Of a stretch of 64,000 bases of DNA, positions 1-12,489 are shown piece after piece; within the stretch, counting starts at the first letter, position 1; the number at the start of each line of letters is the position of its first letter. The notes under the pieces were generated by a model, which saw nothing but the letters and a program-made list of their open reading frames with translations, made no database searches and was not told the origin of the DNA. The stretch is from Sphagnum magellanicum (lineage: Eukaryota > Streptophyta > Sphagnopsida > Sphagnales > Sphagnaceae), in assembly GCA_021904315.1 (NCBI GenBank), contig CM038916.1, forward strand, positions 4,216,001 to 4,280,000, read 5' to 3'. Position numbers and translations under genes: made by a program.

Positions 1-429
1 GATATTCCACCCATTGCTAGGAGCTGATGAAGTCAGTGGGGATGTTGTGGTAGGTGATCAATTCCATAACTGTTGCTATTGAAGGTCCATGAACATGTGT
101 ATGGCTGTCACTGTCATTCAGACCCCTATTCAGTTTTGTTTCAGTCTTGTTTTCTCTTTTGTTTGGGGTTGGGTTTCCTTTTTCTCATAGTTGCTGAATG
201 GTCGCTGTTATGTTGTCAGATCTGAAATATCCATAAGCTTATTGTTGGTTCATCTCTCAACTCTTTTCAGGTTGTAAGTATGGAGAGATTCTCAATACTT
301 ATCAAGGTATTTCTGTTGTATACCATTCTGTTGGCTATTCATAGTTGCAGCTACAAGGCTACCATTGAGTGCAGCTATCTGGTCCCATGTATGGCAGGAC
401 CTGATTCTTCCTTCTCATCTGCTGTGCAG

Positions 430-3400
430 TGAGGAGATCAGCAGGTCTGCATTCAATGCACTCATTGGACTTGTTGATCGGGAGCGTGTTGATGCTGCTC
501 TGTATGATGACTTTGAGTCTGACAAGGCAAAGGAAGTAAGAGATTCAGTGCTTCTGCTTAATTGATCCAGAGATGTAAACTTATCAACCTACTTTGGATT
601 CTTTCAATGAGATGGGATTTTAAGCTCACTAGCCCAACATCAATTTTAACAATCCCCCAACTGCTAAAATTATGGTGCTTTAAACCTTGTTCAGGCTTGA
701 GGTATGGATGTCACTTACCTCTCTCTGCATGCAGAAAAGGCTTGCCAAAGAGGCACGGGATCAATTGAAGCAAGCCAAGGCTTTAGCTGCAGGGAAAAAG
801 GTCAAGGAAGCTATTGCTTCAAAGATTGGTAAAGGCAGGGGTGACACATCGTTCTTCAAGGTCACCTGTAAGGTACAGCAAAGCTCATAGCTGCAGTTGA
901 GCCTCTACTGAAGTTTGCCTGACAAGGGATTATAAATTATTCCATTTTTTTGTATTTCCAAGATCACAACTTCCCTGATTGCACTTAAGAGCTAGAATAA
1001 GGATTCTCACTAATGTGCTGAATGTGTGCAGGACAATGGGAAAGGCATGCCACATGATGATATTCCAAACATGCTTGGCAGAGGTCAGTATGTTAGTGAG
1101 AGATGTGCCTATCTGGACTCTGATATTTGAAATTAGGAGACCTTGTGATTGGGGTTTGAAGAGGTAGGTTGACTCGTTCAATTAGTGGACATTGTTTGTA
1201 GGTCATCACACTTTTGGATGTACTTATGCTGGTGGGGTATCTTGTCCTGAAAATTTTGTCCTCATTGGATCATATATTGGTGGTACAGTGCTGTCTGGAA
1301 CAAAGTACGGGTTGAAGCAGACCCGTGGGAAATTTGGATTAGGCGCCAAAATGGTAAGCTAATTGCTGTGTGTATATTTATGGCAACAAGTGTTTTTGTA
1401 TGCCAAAGTTTCTAAAATTAGTAACTTGTATTTGTAGGGAGTAATCTTGACTAGTCACTGCCATTCATGATAAAGGTGATGATCTGCTACTTTGTGAGTC
1501 ACACTCACAAGATAATGACCCCTCATTCTTTTGCTGTATGTTCTGGATTGACCGGAACTGACATGCATTCATTTGGTTATTTGCATGTTTTTTGTGGAGT
1601 TTGTCTCGGCAATGACATTCATATATTTTTTGTTTTCAGCAATGTCGCAATGCATCAATATTCTTAGCCTGTTTTGTCACTATTGTTTGATGGTCCAAAC
1701 ATCCAGGCACTGATCTGGTCAAAGATGAGCACTGGATTGCCTATTGACATTTGGAGTGCCACCAAAAATCAAAACTTTATTTCTTTCTGCCGGCTTGATA
1801 TCAACATTCACAAGTAAGCTGTAATAACTGTTGATTGGCATCAGAGAGTTCTTAACATATAGGCCTTATGTTTGCATGTGCATCTCTATCTTTCAGGTTT
1901 TGCTTGTCCCCATGAAAGGTTCTATGTCTGTAATCCAGCCGGTACCTCTACAACCATGAAAATTGCAGTGACTTTCAGAAATGGCAGATCACTGTAGAAT
2001 GCTTGAGTGGTGGGTACTTATCCATGGTTCAAAAATCAATGGCCTGTCACAGAAACATTCCCAACATTCATATCCATGAGAAGCGAAGCAACACAGAGGG
2101 GTGGCGAGGAGCTGAACTTCAGGTCACTATAGAAGGCAACTGGACAACCTATCGTGTAAGCATGTACTTTGAGATGAAGTTAACCTGCAAACTGTTTAAT
2201 GTCCACTGTGCTAGGTTCATGAATGATCAGTATCATATTGTTTGGCTGTAGAATACAAGGCTATTTTTATGGATATATGCTGTTGATTCTGGTTACAGTC
2301 AAAGATTATCAGCTACATGCGGCAGATGGCAATCATCACCCCATATGCTCAGTTCCTCTTCTGCTATATTGGTCCAACACCTGAGTGAGTGATTCATTTC
2401 CTCAATATTGTTTGAGAATTCAGTGCAGTCTCCTTCATGTGCTTCATTCACAAGTGTTTCTGATTCCCTTTTCTCTCCCTTCAATTCTGACACATTTGGG
2501 TTTTTACCATAGGCAGTCTAGAGTTGCTGAAACTCCTTAGAATGGGTGGCACCATGTGATTGTTTTCTGAATTGCAATTAGCCACTTGTGCAGCAAGAAC
2601 ATGACAATACGATTTGCAAGGCGCACAGATGTGATGCCCCCTATTCCTGAAGAGACCAAGTACCATCCCTCAGCAGTAGATCTTTTGCTTGTGAAACGAC
2701 TGATTGCAGACACAACAAAGCAAGATCTGTTCCATTTTTTGCAACATGAGTTTATCAGTATCAACAAGTCATATGCTGATCGCCTTATCGGTACAGAACC
2801 TACTCTGAAAGCTGGACTTAACAGTATATGCTGATACACACTGTTATGGGGTGCTTCCTATCTTTTCCTGAGTTTGATGCTACTTTCTTTGGTAGACACA
2901 GCAGTTAGACATGCCCTTTCATTCTTGCACCAGATAATCAGTTTTAATAGTTTGCTGGTGTCAAGTCTAGGTGAAATGGGGCCAGAGTTCTCTCCCAAAA
3001 TGCCTGTGAAGTCTCTGAGTGATGAGCAGATTGTACGAATACATCAGCTGTTCCGCCAGGCGAAGTTTGATGATCCAACTGGTGATGTATGTCCTCCATT
3101 CTTCAGTATTCTGCTGCAGTAGCCAGTTGACTGGCCAGTACCATATCCCTCTGGCGCCAAGTTGCCTGGAACTGGAGGTTGCATCTTGCATATGATGAGA
3201 ACTCTGATCAGTAGGTCTTTTGTGAGATTACTTTTGTTTCTGAGTCAGTTCATTGTTCTGCAGTGCCTTCTAGATCATGTTTTGTGGCAGCTGTTTTCAG
3301 TAACTTGCTCTTTGAAGTTAAACTCCTCTTCTGACTTGCAATTCGTGCTTCTGCAGTGCCTAAGCCCCGCAGGAGAGTATAACCTACGTCTAGGTATCAT

Positions 3401-6400
3401 GAAAGAGCTGCGTCCTGATATGGTTGCAACTTATGAGGGCAGGTAATTTCATCCCAAGTGTTTCTGGGTTGATATCACCACCCGGTTATGCTAAATGTTA
3501 CGTGTGAGTTATGCTGGTAGTCAGTTTGTAAACTGGTTCTGCAACATGTGGTAATCTAGGGGCTTCTGAATCATTGGGGGAAGAATGGGCAATGTGGCTG
3601 CCACCACATTGGAAATCAGGTTCCAGAACTCAGTTACTCTTTGTTGGCAGTCTATGGGAGGATCATTCTTCTGAAGCATGCATCCAGAGATGCCACAATT
3701 TTCTTGATCGTTTGACATGAGGGAATTTCCTGGCAAAAATAACAACTCCCTTACAATGGCACTGATGTAGGTTAGTGTAGGTGCAAGTTGTGAAAATACC
3801 TCAAGGGCAAGTCAAGAAGCAATTGGACTAAATAAATCACAGACATTTACACTCATCCCTCTGATGTCATTTAAGGTGTCAAGCTCTGCACCTTGTTGAA
3901 ATTACTCTAAGATATTTCTACCCACAGCTTTCCAGATAGTTCCCTAGAGAATTTGAAGAGCAGGGCCACAGCCATGTTGAAGTTCACAGGGTCTGATGAT
4001 ATTTGATTACCATCCAAAGGACTATAATACTGAGTACAGATTTTCTCACAAGGCAAATTGAAATGAAAGCAGCTATCTTCATGCTTGGAAGTTCAATTTC
4101 TAATGTTTGTGTTTAAAGTTCTTCTTAAGAGAACTAGAGGGTTGGTTCTTAAAGAAAAATTCCTGTTTGGAATTTCCACTTTTGGCATTTTCAGAATGAT
4201 TTTGCTTCGGGTCATGTAAGTGGGGAGCTTCCTGTAAGCCCACTTGTTCTTAGTCCTTCCCTGTTCTTTTCCCTTTCTGTCTTTCTTTGTTTCTTTGTCT
4301 AGTCTTTGTTGTGGGGTCTGTTGCTAGCCAGTAGTATGGCTGAGTCTTCCCGTTGCTTCTGGAATTGCAGCAGAAACTCAGTTCACAGGATGGTGCTTGT
4401 CACACACTGTAGGGAGCTGATGAAGTCAGTGGGGAAGTTGTGATAGTTAAGTCACTATCATACATACTACTGTTGATGGTCCCTGAACAGGTGTGAGACT
4501 GGCACTTTTGTTCATACCACTAGTGTTCTAAGAAAGATATTCTAATGTTTGTGTGGCTGCAGTGCTCAAGTTTTTGAAGGACACCCATTTATAGTGGAAT
4601 CTGGTGTCAGCCTTGGTGGCAAAGATGTGAAGCCGGTATTTTCACTGCCTCTCTATTTCTGAGGTCACTTGTAGTTTCTCTTTGCATGTATTTCCTTGGT
4701 CTCTTGAGGACAAGGATTTGACAAGAATGTGTTAGTGATTTTCTTCACAAGTGTTTGGAAGGGACATTCAAGGGACCTTGACAGACCTTCACACTCCATT
4801 ATTGCAGCCTATGAGCTATTATTGATTGTGATCATGCAGGGCATCAATATATTCCGGTTTGCAAACCGAATTCCCCTCCTGTTTGAACAAGGGGGTGATG
4901 TGGTTACACGCACTGCTATGAAACGCATAAAGTAAGCCTTGCTTCTTTCCTAGCCTTTTCATTAGCTACACCTCCTAAGTGCTAGCTAATACCATGATTT
5001 AGTCTTCACTAAGCTAAAAAAATAAGTAGAAACTTAGGAAGCAGATTCGTGTGTAATTTATTGCTGTACGTTTGTATTGTGTTCTTATCTACATCCACTA
5101 TCATGAGTGGGTGAAATCAGTGTGGAAAAATGGCAGCTAGTCACTTGAATTCATGTAAAAGGTAATGATGTGGTACTTTGTGATTGACACTTGCAAATCT
5201 ATCACGACACATCATTGTTGTGTTTGTTTTGGTTTAGCCAGAACTGGAACATTTGTTTGGCTACCTTAAATGTTTTGTGGAGTTTGTCTCTGCAACCACA
5301 TTGATATTCTTCTTTCCTACTTTCACTGGCAATCAAAGATGACATGATGTGTTGTAATGTAGCTGGGGCAACTACAAAATAAACCAAGCACAAGACAAGA
5401 TTGGTGTTTTTGTCAGTATTGTGAGCACCAAAATTCCATTCAAGGGTACTGGCAAGGAATACATTGGTGATGATATTGCTGAAATTGCTGCAGCAGTGAA
5501 GGTAAGTGTCATGTGAATCTGTTTCTCTGTATGCTCTCTGATGAACTCCAACTGATGTACAAGACACAAGAATGACTTGTGTGCTCTATGCTGCAGTCTG
5601 CCCTTCAGAATTGCTGTATACAGCTCAAATCAAAGATTGTACGACAGCAGCAAGCTCGTGAACGACTGCAACGGAAGCGCAATCTTTCAAAGTAATCATG
5701 GACTGAAACGCATTCCAGTTTTGCTTTTGCTAAAATTTTCCTACTGTCACTTTTTTGTTGTTTGATTGCTCTTTTGTCTAATGGGATACATATTTTCTCC
5801 TTGTCTTGTATTTTCTCCTTGCCCCATCCTGAGACCTCAATCTTAGAACTTACAACATATCTTCATGTTATATAGATACATACCTGACGAGTCATGTGCT
5901 ATTGTCTTGTATTTTCTCCTTGCCCCCATCCCAAGACCTCAATCAAGAAACTGACAACATATCTTCATGTTATATAGATACATACCAGACGTGTCACGCG
6001 CTATCTATGAAGTGTTAGAGCTCATGGTGAGTGGACACAAATCAAAGAGGCAGCGATATGGTGTTGAATATCAAGAGATGCTTGATAAAGTGGCAGGCCG
6101 TGAGGTCACTGAGGCTACAATTAAGCAGAAGCTTACCCAACATGTCCAGCAGGTATTCTTACATCCTTCTTTGTTTCTGGACCTCTCTATCTGTTGGAAG
6201 ATCAGTTGGGAAGTCTTGTTCATTAATTGATTCCTCAAACTCAGAGCCTGAAACCTAAGTGATATTTCTAGAAGCTGAAAAAACTCAAGGGCTTGAGGTT
6301 TAGAACTTTTGCAGAGAATGGTTTTGTTTGAAGGACCATTATTAGAATATATGTGATGTTTGAAGAATTGATGAAGAAATTCTGGATTGTCTGTCAGGTT

Positions 6401-6553
6401 GACTCTGAAATGGCTCTTGAATTTGCCACACAAAGTGGAATGGCTGATGCTGCCCGGGATACTATTTATTTGCGGACTTTGGACAGTAAGCGAACTTTTG
6501 CTCCAGATCTTCACAACTCTGTGTGTGTCTTACGCCTCTTCTCAGGGTTGTGA
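430..6553 (+). CDS. TOP6B: DNA topoisomerase VI subunit B (5'-truncated by window edge, 16 exons seen)
   Basis: This is the ATPase subunit of nuclear topoisomerase VI. With the A subunit it passes one DNA duplex through another and is needed for endoreduplication. Exons, all GT-AG and phase-consistent: 430-535, 735-872, 1032-1083, 1289-1353, 1707-1813, 2053-2155, 2299-2384, 2594-2790, 2971-3086, 3357-3442, 4563-4635, 4840-4931, 5363-5501, 5597-5691, 5978-6152, 6398-6553 (TGA). They give about 594 residues; from memory the Arabidopsis protein is about 670, so the N-terminus with the first GHKL motif lies left of the window. Visible motifs are DNGKGMPHDDIPNM (ATP-lid DxGxG box), KQTRGKFGLGAKM (second glycine box), the H2TH region around RIHQLFRQAKFDDP, and the transducer segment EGHPFIVESGVSLGG. 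The reading frame is open throughout, so the gene looks functional. The exon at 5978 has a duplicated acceptor (separate entry). Confidence 0.95.
1443..1660 (+). repeat. Intron repeat, copy related to 5133-5340
   Basis: This stretch shares ordered blocks with 5133-5340: CTAGTCACT, ATTCATG, TACTTTGTGA, a GAACTG.CAT block and TTTTGTGGAGTTTGTCTC. It is a diverged duplication within introns of the same gene and contains no exon. Confidence 0.6.
4408..4500 (+). repeat. Intron repeat related to 5-110
   Basis: The segment containing GAGCTGATGAAGTCAGTGGG, then a GTTGTG, an ACTGTTG and a GGTCC.TGAACA stretch, matches the first 100 bases of the window with scattered substitutions. Both copies lie in TOP6B introns. 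Confidence 0.7.
5133..5340 (+). repeat. Intron repeat, copy related to 1443-1660
   Basis: This is the second, diverged member of the pair, in the intron before the exon at 5363. The strongest shared block is TTTTGTGGAGTTTGTCTC at about 5274. No terminal inverted repeats or target duplications are obvious. Confidence 0.6.
5804..6007 (+). repeat. 102-bp tandem duplication carrying a splice acceptor
   Basis: Two copies (about 5804-5904 and 5905-6007) each run from TCTTGTATTTTCTCCTTGCC through TATATAGATACATACC to the first codons of TOP6B exon 15. The second copy gives the real exon (acceptor AG at 5976-5977, then Y-I-P-D-V). The first copy keeps a usable-looking acceptor (AG at 5874-5875, then Y-I-P-D-E), but reading on from it reaches an in-frame TGA inside copy 2. 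Confidence 0.9.
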
Positions 6554-8822
6554 TGGCTTCTTCTGCAAATGTGGCTAAAGTGGGGTGTTCCAAGTGTACA
6601 CTGTATAGATCAGGTTTCTTAACCTGATTTGAAGGAAGGACATTGTTATTGTAATGTCAGCTCCAACTGATGACTTAGGAGAAAAATGAAAAGGTCCATT
6701 ACCTTCGAGTAGTCTGATTCTTTCTCATCTGAGGCAAAGAACTATTAGTTTCAAACTTGTCGTTTTCACCACCACCACCACATGTGATAGTGTATTTGTT
6801 GTTTATTTATGGACAGGGAATCACCACCTGTTTTGGTGATTTACATTCAATTCAACTTGCAGATGAGTGCTACCAGTGTCTCAACTTTTAACTGACTGAT
6901 GTTTGCTTTCTTCTTCCCCTCACTTGCTCCTCTCTATTTTGAAGAGTTTCTTATTACAAAATCCAAACAGAAACATTTGTACTTCCATTTCTTTCAGTTC
7001 CTGCTTCAAAGCTAATGGAAGTAAACAGGATTCTTGCAAGTTGTGCATTGACCCAATTTCCACTTCTAGCTTGGCTGAAACTCATCAACAGTGTCTTCCC
7101 AAAATCTTCTGATTGGTGTGCCATTTCTCCAGGTATGTTACAAGTACATCATCTCTTAACTCTTAACCCTTTTGTGTCAATTTGCAAGTTTAGGCAGAAA
7201 ACAGTTCCAACTGAAGAGTTGGGGATGGGAGGGGACACAGAATGAAATGTCACATTGATTCTCACAATGTCATTGTGATGGGTTTTCAGTGATTGCAACT
7301 GGTGTGCTTCTTCCTCCTTCATCTATGTTTTTAAGCTTCTTTCTATCAGCAATAGCTCTTTCTTGTCACAAGGCTAGGATGCTTTTGCCATTGATTAGTA
7401 GATTTGTCAATGTAAGAGAGCACTAGCTGTGGTCTTGTCCTGCAAGCAGAAGCTTTGTGTATCCATGTCCTTGATCCTGATCTTGAGTTGATTCTTTGAT
7501 GTCCTTAGGAATCCGGTTTTTTTTTGAAGTGGTCACCAAGTCCAGAAATGGTTTCCTGGACTCGGGGATGATGTTGCTGCTTTTGCAGATTGATCTACCA
7601 CAGAAAAGAAATGTTTTGGGCCAGAGTAACAGGGTTTCTGAAATGGACATCACAAAGCTCAGATAACATGAGACCTGTGAGGGAAGCCGATTTCCTCCTT
7701 GCAGACCTGCTGAGCTTAGCCATCACACAGTCTTGATCTGAATGGAAAGCCCATTGAGCTTAGGATCCCAGAGCTTTTCTCTTCTTCTTTGATCATCCTT
7801 TGTGATTCTTGTTCTGTAACTAGAAGTGGATGCTGCAAGAGAAGAAAACCATTGTTGAAGCAAACAAACTAGACAGATTGATCTCACAGTTGATCATGAA
7901 CGCTTTTAAGACACTTGAGATTGATTCTCAGCAGGATGTGTTTTGCTTTTGCTTGCCCTCAATGAACTACTGACACAGAATTCCACTCTTGGAGATCTTC
8001 ACCACTGCTGCACATGAAGTTCAGAATTTCCTCTCTTGGAGATCCTCACCCCTGCTGTGCATGAAGTTAAGAATTTTCTCTCTTGAAGATAGATCTTCAC
8101 CACTGTTTGCAAATGAAGTTGAGATTTTTCTCTCTTGAGGATATATCTTCACCACTGGCACCCGAAATCTGTGTGGATTACTTTGTATTCTTTGCCTCAA
8201 GAAAAGACCTCAAGAAAATCTAAAGAATATATGTCTTTTTCTTCCTTAATGGATGGCTGGAATCTGTGTGATCGATTCTTGATTCTTTTTGTAATCTTTG
8301 CCTGAATCAAGGACCTCAAGAATCTCACGAATGTCTTTTAGGGGTTTTTTTTCTGGTCGAAGAAATTAAGCACTTGTCGCTTCCGTCGTGCAGCCACGTC
8401 CTAATTGCAGCAACAAGCAGCGCCTCACATGGCATCTTCTCCAGCACCTCACATGGCAACTTCGCCGTTCGCGAACGAGCTTTACTTATATGTGTTTTTT
8501 GTTTCAGGTTTCGTTTTCCTTCCCCGGAAGTTTCTCTCTGACCCGGGGTTCATCTCTGTCGACCTGCAAAGCTGCAAATCTTTCGGTGTTCACGAAGAAT
8601 CCAGTCGCAGTCTCTCATCAATCGAGCCTTGGAATTAGGGCGGTTGCATGTTTACAGTATTGACCCGGAACTTCTTTGCTGCAGTTGTTTAAGTTCGATT
8701 CTGGTTCTTTTGGGAAGAAGCGGCAGCGCGCCTCTCGGTCAAGTCTCTATCAGCAGCAGGCTGGAATGAATTCCCGTCCTTTGGTTTAGGTGGAGATTTG
8801 AAAGAATATCTCGGTTTTGGGA
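6554..8822 (+). other. Spacer between TOP6B and NFU; 3' and 5' untranslated sequence expected
   Basis: There is no confidently identified gene here. It should hold the TOP6B 3' end and the NFU promoter and leader. Base composition becomes GC-richer from about 8380, with CGTCGTG and GTTCGCGAACGAGC, as expected near a promoter. TTTGTTTCAG at about 8497-8506 could be the acceptor of a leader intron. Two open segments bounded by splice-like signals (6999-7132 and 7824-7973) read like weak exons and are treated as a finding. Confidence 0.5.
7984..8160 (+). repeat. Tandem repeat, about 47 bp, four units
   Basis: The unit reads roughly CTCTTGGAGATCTTCACCAC, then TGCTG.CATGAAGTT and a GAATTT run. 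It recurs near 7986, 8033, 8080 and 8124 with increasing divergence. A further imperfect duplication built on ACCTCAAGAA follows at 8200-8320. Confidence 0.8.
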
Positions 8823-11332
8823 ATGGCAGCAACGACTAGAGTGGTGCGGGTTCTCAGCAGGAGAATGGGAATCAAATCCTCTCCTGCTGCTTCTTTAGGG
8901 TTCGGCACTCAGAAGCCTTCTGGGAGATGGCTTGCATCTTCTGCAACTGGAGTAGAAGAACAAGAAGCTTTCCGATATGGACAGATGCCTGGTTGGGTTT
9001 CCGTCAGCAAGGAATTGGCAGCAGCTTCTTCTTCTTCTTCTTCTTCTTCTTCGTTCAACACTTCAATACTGCTGTCTTCTTCAATCGGTGAGTGGGGCAG
9101 TTGGCATTGCAACCTTTGTGTGTTCAGATTCTTGGTTTCAACATGGGAGCAACTCTTTTGTGCATTTTGTTTTCTTGCATGGGATCATCACTAGTCTTGG
9201 AGAGCAATACTGCTTCTAGACCCAAATTGTTTACCTAGCCTAGAACACAACACAACTGCCTGTGTATGGTAGAGATGTTTTTTGCAAGAGACTTGTCAGA
9301 ATCAAAGAGGGGACTGATAAGAAGAGAAGCAGGGCAGCGACGGAGTATGTTCATACAAACACAATCAACACCAAACCCTGACTCTCTCATGTTCCAGCCG
9401 GGAAGACCAGTTATGGAGGTTGGCAGCTCTGACTTTCCGAATGCACGTGTGGCTATGCAGTCTCCATTGGCAAAGGCCCTCTTCTCAATTGATGGTATGT
9501 TCAATTTCTCCTTCTTTTGGGACACATGCTAATCTACATTTTGGTTTAAGTGAATGTGTTATGTAGAAGATGACATTTGAGTTTGTACATCCTGTTTTGA
9601 GGCATTACATGATGTTGTGGTTCTTCAGGTGTGACAAGGGTGTTCTTCGGGGCTGATTTTGTGACAATCACAAAGGAAGATGAAATGTCGTGGGCTGTGT
9701 TGAAGCCTCAGGTATTTGCTACAATTATGGAGTTCTATTCCACAAAGCAGCCTCTCTTTTATGATGCACAGGCACAGGCTTCAGACACTGCAATACATGA
9801 GGTATGTGTCCAAACCGTATCAGGATTCTGATCAGTACCCTATCTTTTTATTTTGGTCAAATTTATCATTGTGCTTTCCTCTTGAAACTGTTTATATTTT
9901 CTCAGACTGGGGTTTCTTATGGTTTCTTCAAATCCAGCTGTTTTCGTTTCTCTCCTAATGGGCAAAAGGACCCCAATAGAATATATTTTCTTTATTGTGC
10001 CTCCTTTTATGAGAGTCCCCAACTTTGAATATTGTTTCACAAAGGGATTTTCATGATGAGAGATATGGTGAACAGGATGATGATGAGACAGTAGCAATGA
10101 TCAAGGAACTGCTGGAGACACGGATTCGACCTGCTGTCCAAGATGATGGTGGTGACATTGAATACAGGAGCTATGATGCGTAAGTGTGTAGTGCAACATA
10201 CCTTTTGTCATATCTTGTGATTGTTTGTCCAATCTATCTTATGCATGAAGGACAGTTTACCACTGGTCAGCTAGTTAAGTTCTGAGCTTGCAGATACTAC
10301 CATCTGTCAGGCAGACATGTTGCCCCTGGTTGAATTGCAGTTTATGAACTTTTACTCTATTACAATACCATCAATCCTAGCAGAAGTTTTTATTTTTATT
10401 CACTCAAATTATCCATGTCTCCATTAATGGCCAAAGTGATGCTTTCTACACAAGAAAATCCACAAAACCCTGGATCCCAAACTTGGGAAAGGCAGGAGGA
10501 ATTGACTTACAGCTTCGGAATTTTCTGTTTATGCTCCATGAGGTCCATCTTCAAGTTTCTGCTGATTCTACACTTTATCCACAGTCAGTTCAAATAGGGT
10601 AGCACTGAGTTTTTTTAATGTTGCATAACTGTTTGGACAAATTGTGCAGAGAATCAGGCATTGTTTCCTTGAAGATGCAAGGGGCTTGCAGTGGATGTCC
10701 AAGCTCTGCAGTCACCCTCAAGTCTGGTATTGAGAATATGCTAATGCACTATGTTCCTGAGGTGAGCTCCTCTAGCCTTCACATATAGCTGCCATAATCA
10801 TCACCCCTTGTTTAGGGAAGGGGTCTCACCAAGCCATCTTGTAAGCATGGTGTAGGTCTGTCAGCCAAATTTAAATGGAACTGCAGAGTCATTGTACACC
10901 TTCTATCACACAACCTGGGCAATTCCTCTTGTTCTGGTCTTAGCTGTGTTGCCTATCAGGGGTAATATACCTGGTCCTAGAGGGGTTTCTGTCTATATCC
11001 ACCCCATTTGAACTGTTGCTTAGCCTCATGACCCTGTTCAATAATCCAAAGGTAGAGGTGGCAGTCAATGTTTCTAATAATGTTGTGCTATCTTGGATAG
11101 GCCAAACTGTTTAGGAAATAGGAGATACCATTGAGACCAATTTCCTCCAAAACAATTTAATGTGGTGAATGAAATTGAAGGAAAGGAATTTGAAAGTTGT
11201 GTCTGTTGCATCCAGTGATGGAAAATTATGCTGACTCTTGTTCTGGTGAACTCTGGGAAGCAGGTCAAAGGAGTTGTAGAAGTTCATGACTCTGACTCTG
11301 ACGAAGAAGAGAGTGCAAGCCCAGCAGGCTGA
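8823..11332 (+). CDS. Mitochondrial NFU-type iron-sulfur cluster scaffold (NFU4/NFU5-like)
   Basis: NFU proteins carry a [4Fe-4S] cluster and pass it to mitochondrial client enzymes. Exons: 8823-9087, 9300-9494, 9629-9801, 10076-10179, 10650-10761, 11264-11332 (TGA). All are GT-AG and in phase, giving about 305 residues. Order: an Arg/Ser/Ala-rich N-terminus typical of a mitochondrial targeting peptide; a nine-serine run; the Nfu N-terminal domain from [16 protein letters not shown] through the DFVTITK and LFYDAQA segments; then the NifU C-terminal domain from [16 protein letters not shown] to the cluster-binding CSGC in [13 protein letters not shown]. It ends in an acidic tail (DSDSDEEES). 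The ATG at 8823 was chosen because it opens the targeting peptide. The Arabidopsis proteins are, from memory, about 275-283 residues; the extra length is in the presequence and tail. Plant mitochondrial NFU4 and NFU5 cannot be told apart here. Confidence 0.93.
9025..9053 (+). repeat. (TTC)n microsatellite inside the NFU coding exon
   Basis: The repeat encodes a run of nine serines between the targeting peptide and the Nfu domain. Length changes in units of three would keep the frame, so it may be polymorphic. Confidence 0.9.
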
Positions 11333-12025
11333 AGAATACTTACTTTTGTGTCCCTCTGTTAAGGCACCTAATCAAATAAGTTTGTTAAACTTAGCATGGA
11401 GTTTCACATTCAGTACGTACCCTAAAGAGCAAATAGTTAATCACTCAGTAGGTCTCATTGCTAGCTTCTTGATTTTGCAAGTCTCCTCTTGATTTGCTTA
11501 AGATCAGGATAGGCAGTATGCTCAGAAGTTAATTTAATTTGCTAGCCAACTGAAATGGAAGTCTCATCATACTTGGCTTTAGATCGGGATAGGCAGGGTG
11601 CTCAGAAGTTGACATAACTTTATGTATATGTGCTGGCCAAATGAAATTCCTATTTCCCCTCAGAAATCACATTGTGTACTACTCAAATTTGTGTGGTTAA
11701 AATGTTGTAAATGATTTTCTGCATAGCGCTTATTTGTAGTAGTCTGTGGATACACAATCCCATGTATTATGGCACATCATGTTAATTTTTTATGTATTTG
11801 CAGTTGTTCCTGAGACATGCTTTAAGTTCTTAGGAGCATAATACTTCCAAACTTAGTCCATTAATAATCATCATCTAGCCTGTGTACACGTAATCAAGAA
11901 GATTTACTCAGGTGGCTGTGGTTGTGAAGTAGTCAACACCCAGTATTGGTGAAGACCTTTGATACAAAGACCACAGTCTAGTGGGAGCTTCATATTGGAG
12001 GAGGATGCAGTGCAACTGAGATTTT
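11333..12025 (+). other. Spacer after NFU; contains an 81-bp tandem duplication
   Basis: It should hold the NFU 3' untranslated region. At about 11500-11660 a block with AGATC.GGATAGGCAG and GCTCAGAAGTT occurs twice, 81 bp apart. I see no other gene. Confidence 0.6.
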
Positions 12026-12489
12026 TTCTTTTGCATCATGCAACAAGTAAACCATCCTCACCCAGCAACAGTCTAAAAACCTGAAGACCTTTCTTCATTC
12101 TGTTTTTTTGTTGTGCAGCTTGCTTAAGATTGACAGCAGACTGCATATTTACCTTTCTCAAAGAGTTCAAAGCCTGTTTCCATTATTTACTGGTAGCTAT
12201 TGTTTGAGGCTTTCCATTGATAACCACTGAGTGACCTGAAGCAAAACTGCCATTTTCAAATCCTTCTTTATATATATGAGCCACTCTCAAATCCTTTTAT
12301 ATATGAGCAACTCTTGAACTTCCAAGAGTTGTGCCAAGTACCTCTTAGTATCCTCCCTGAGACGAGCATATATCCAGATTTCAAATTCTAGGCCAAACCT
12401 GGCAAACGCCTAACCCCTTCTTTGTTCAAATTTTCTGAGTGAGTTGAAGAAACTGACAGCTCCACATTCACATGACTTGTGCAACTGGC

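Noticed and set aside
8388-8663. 91-codon frame before NFU
   Set aside because: It lies in the probable NFU promoter or leader, has a possible leader-intron acceptor inside it, and shows no recognisable domain.
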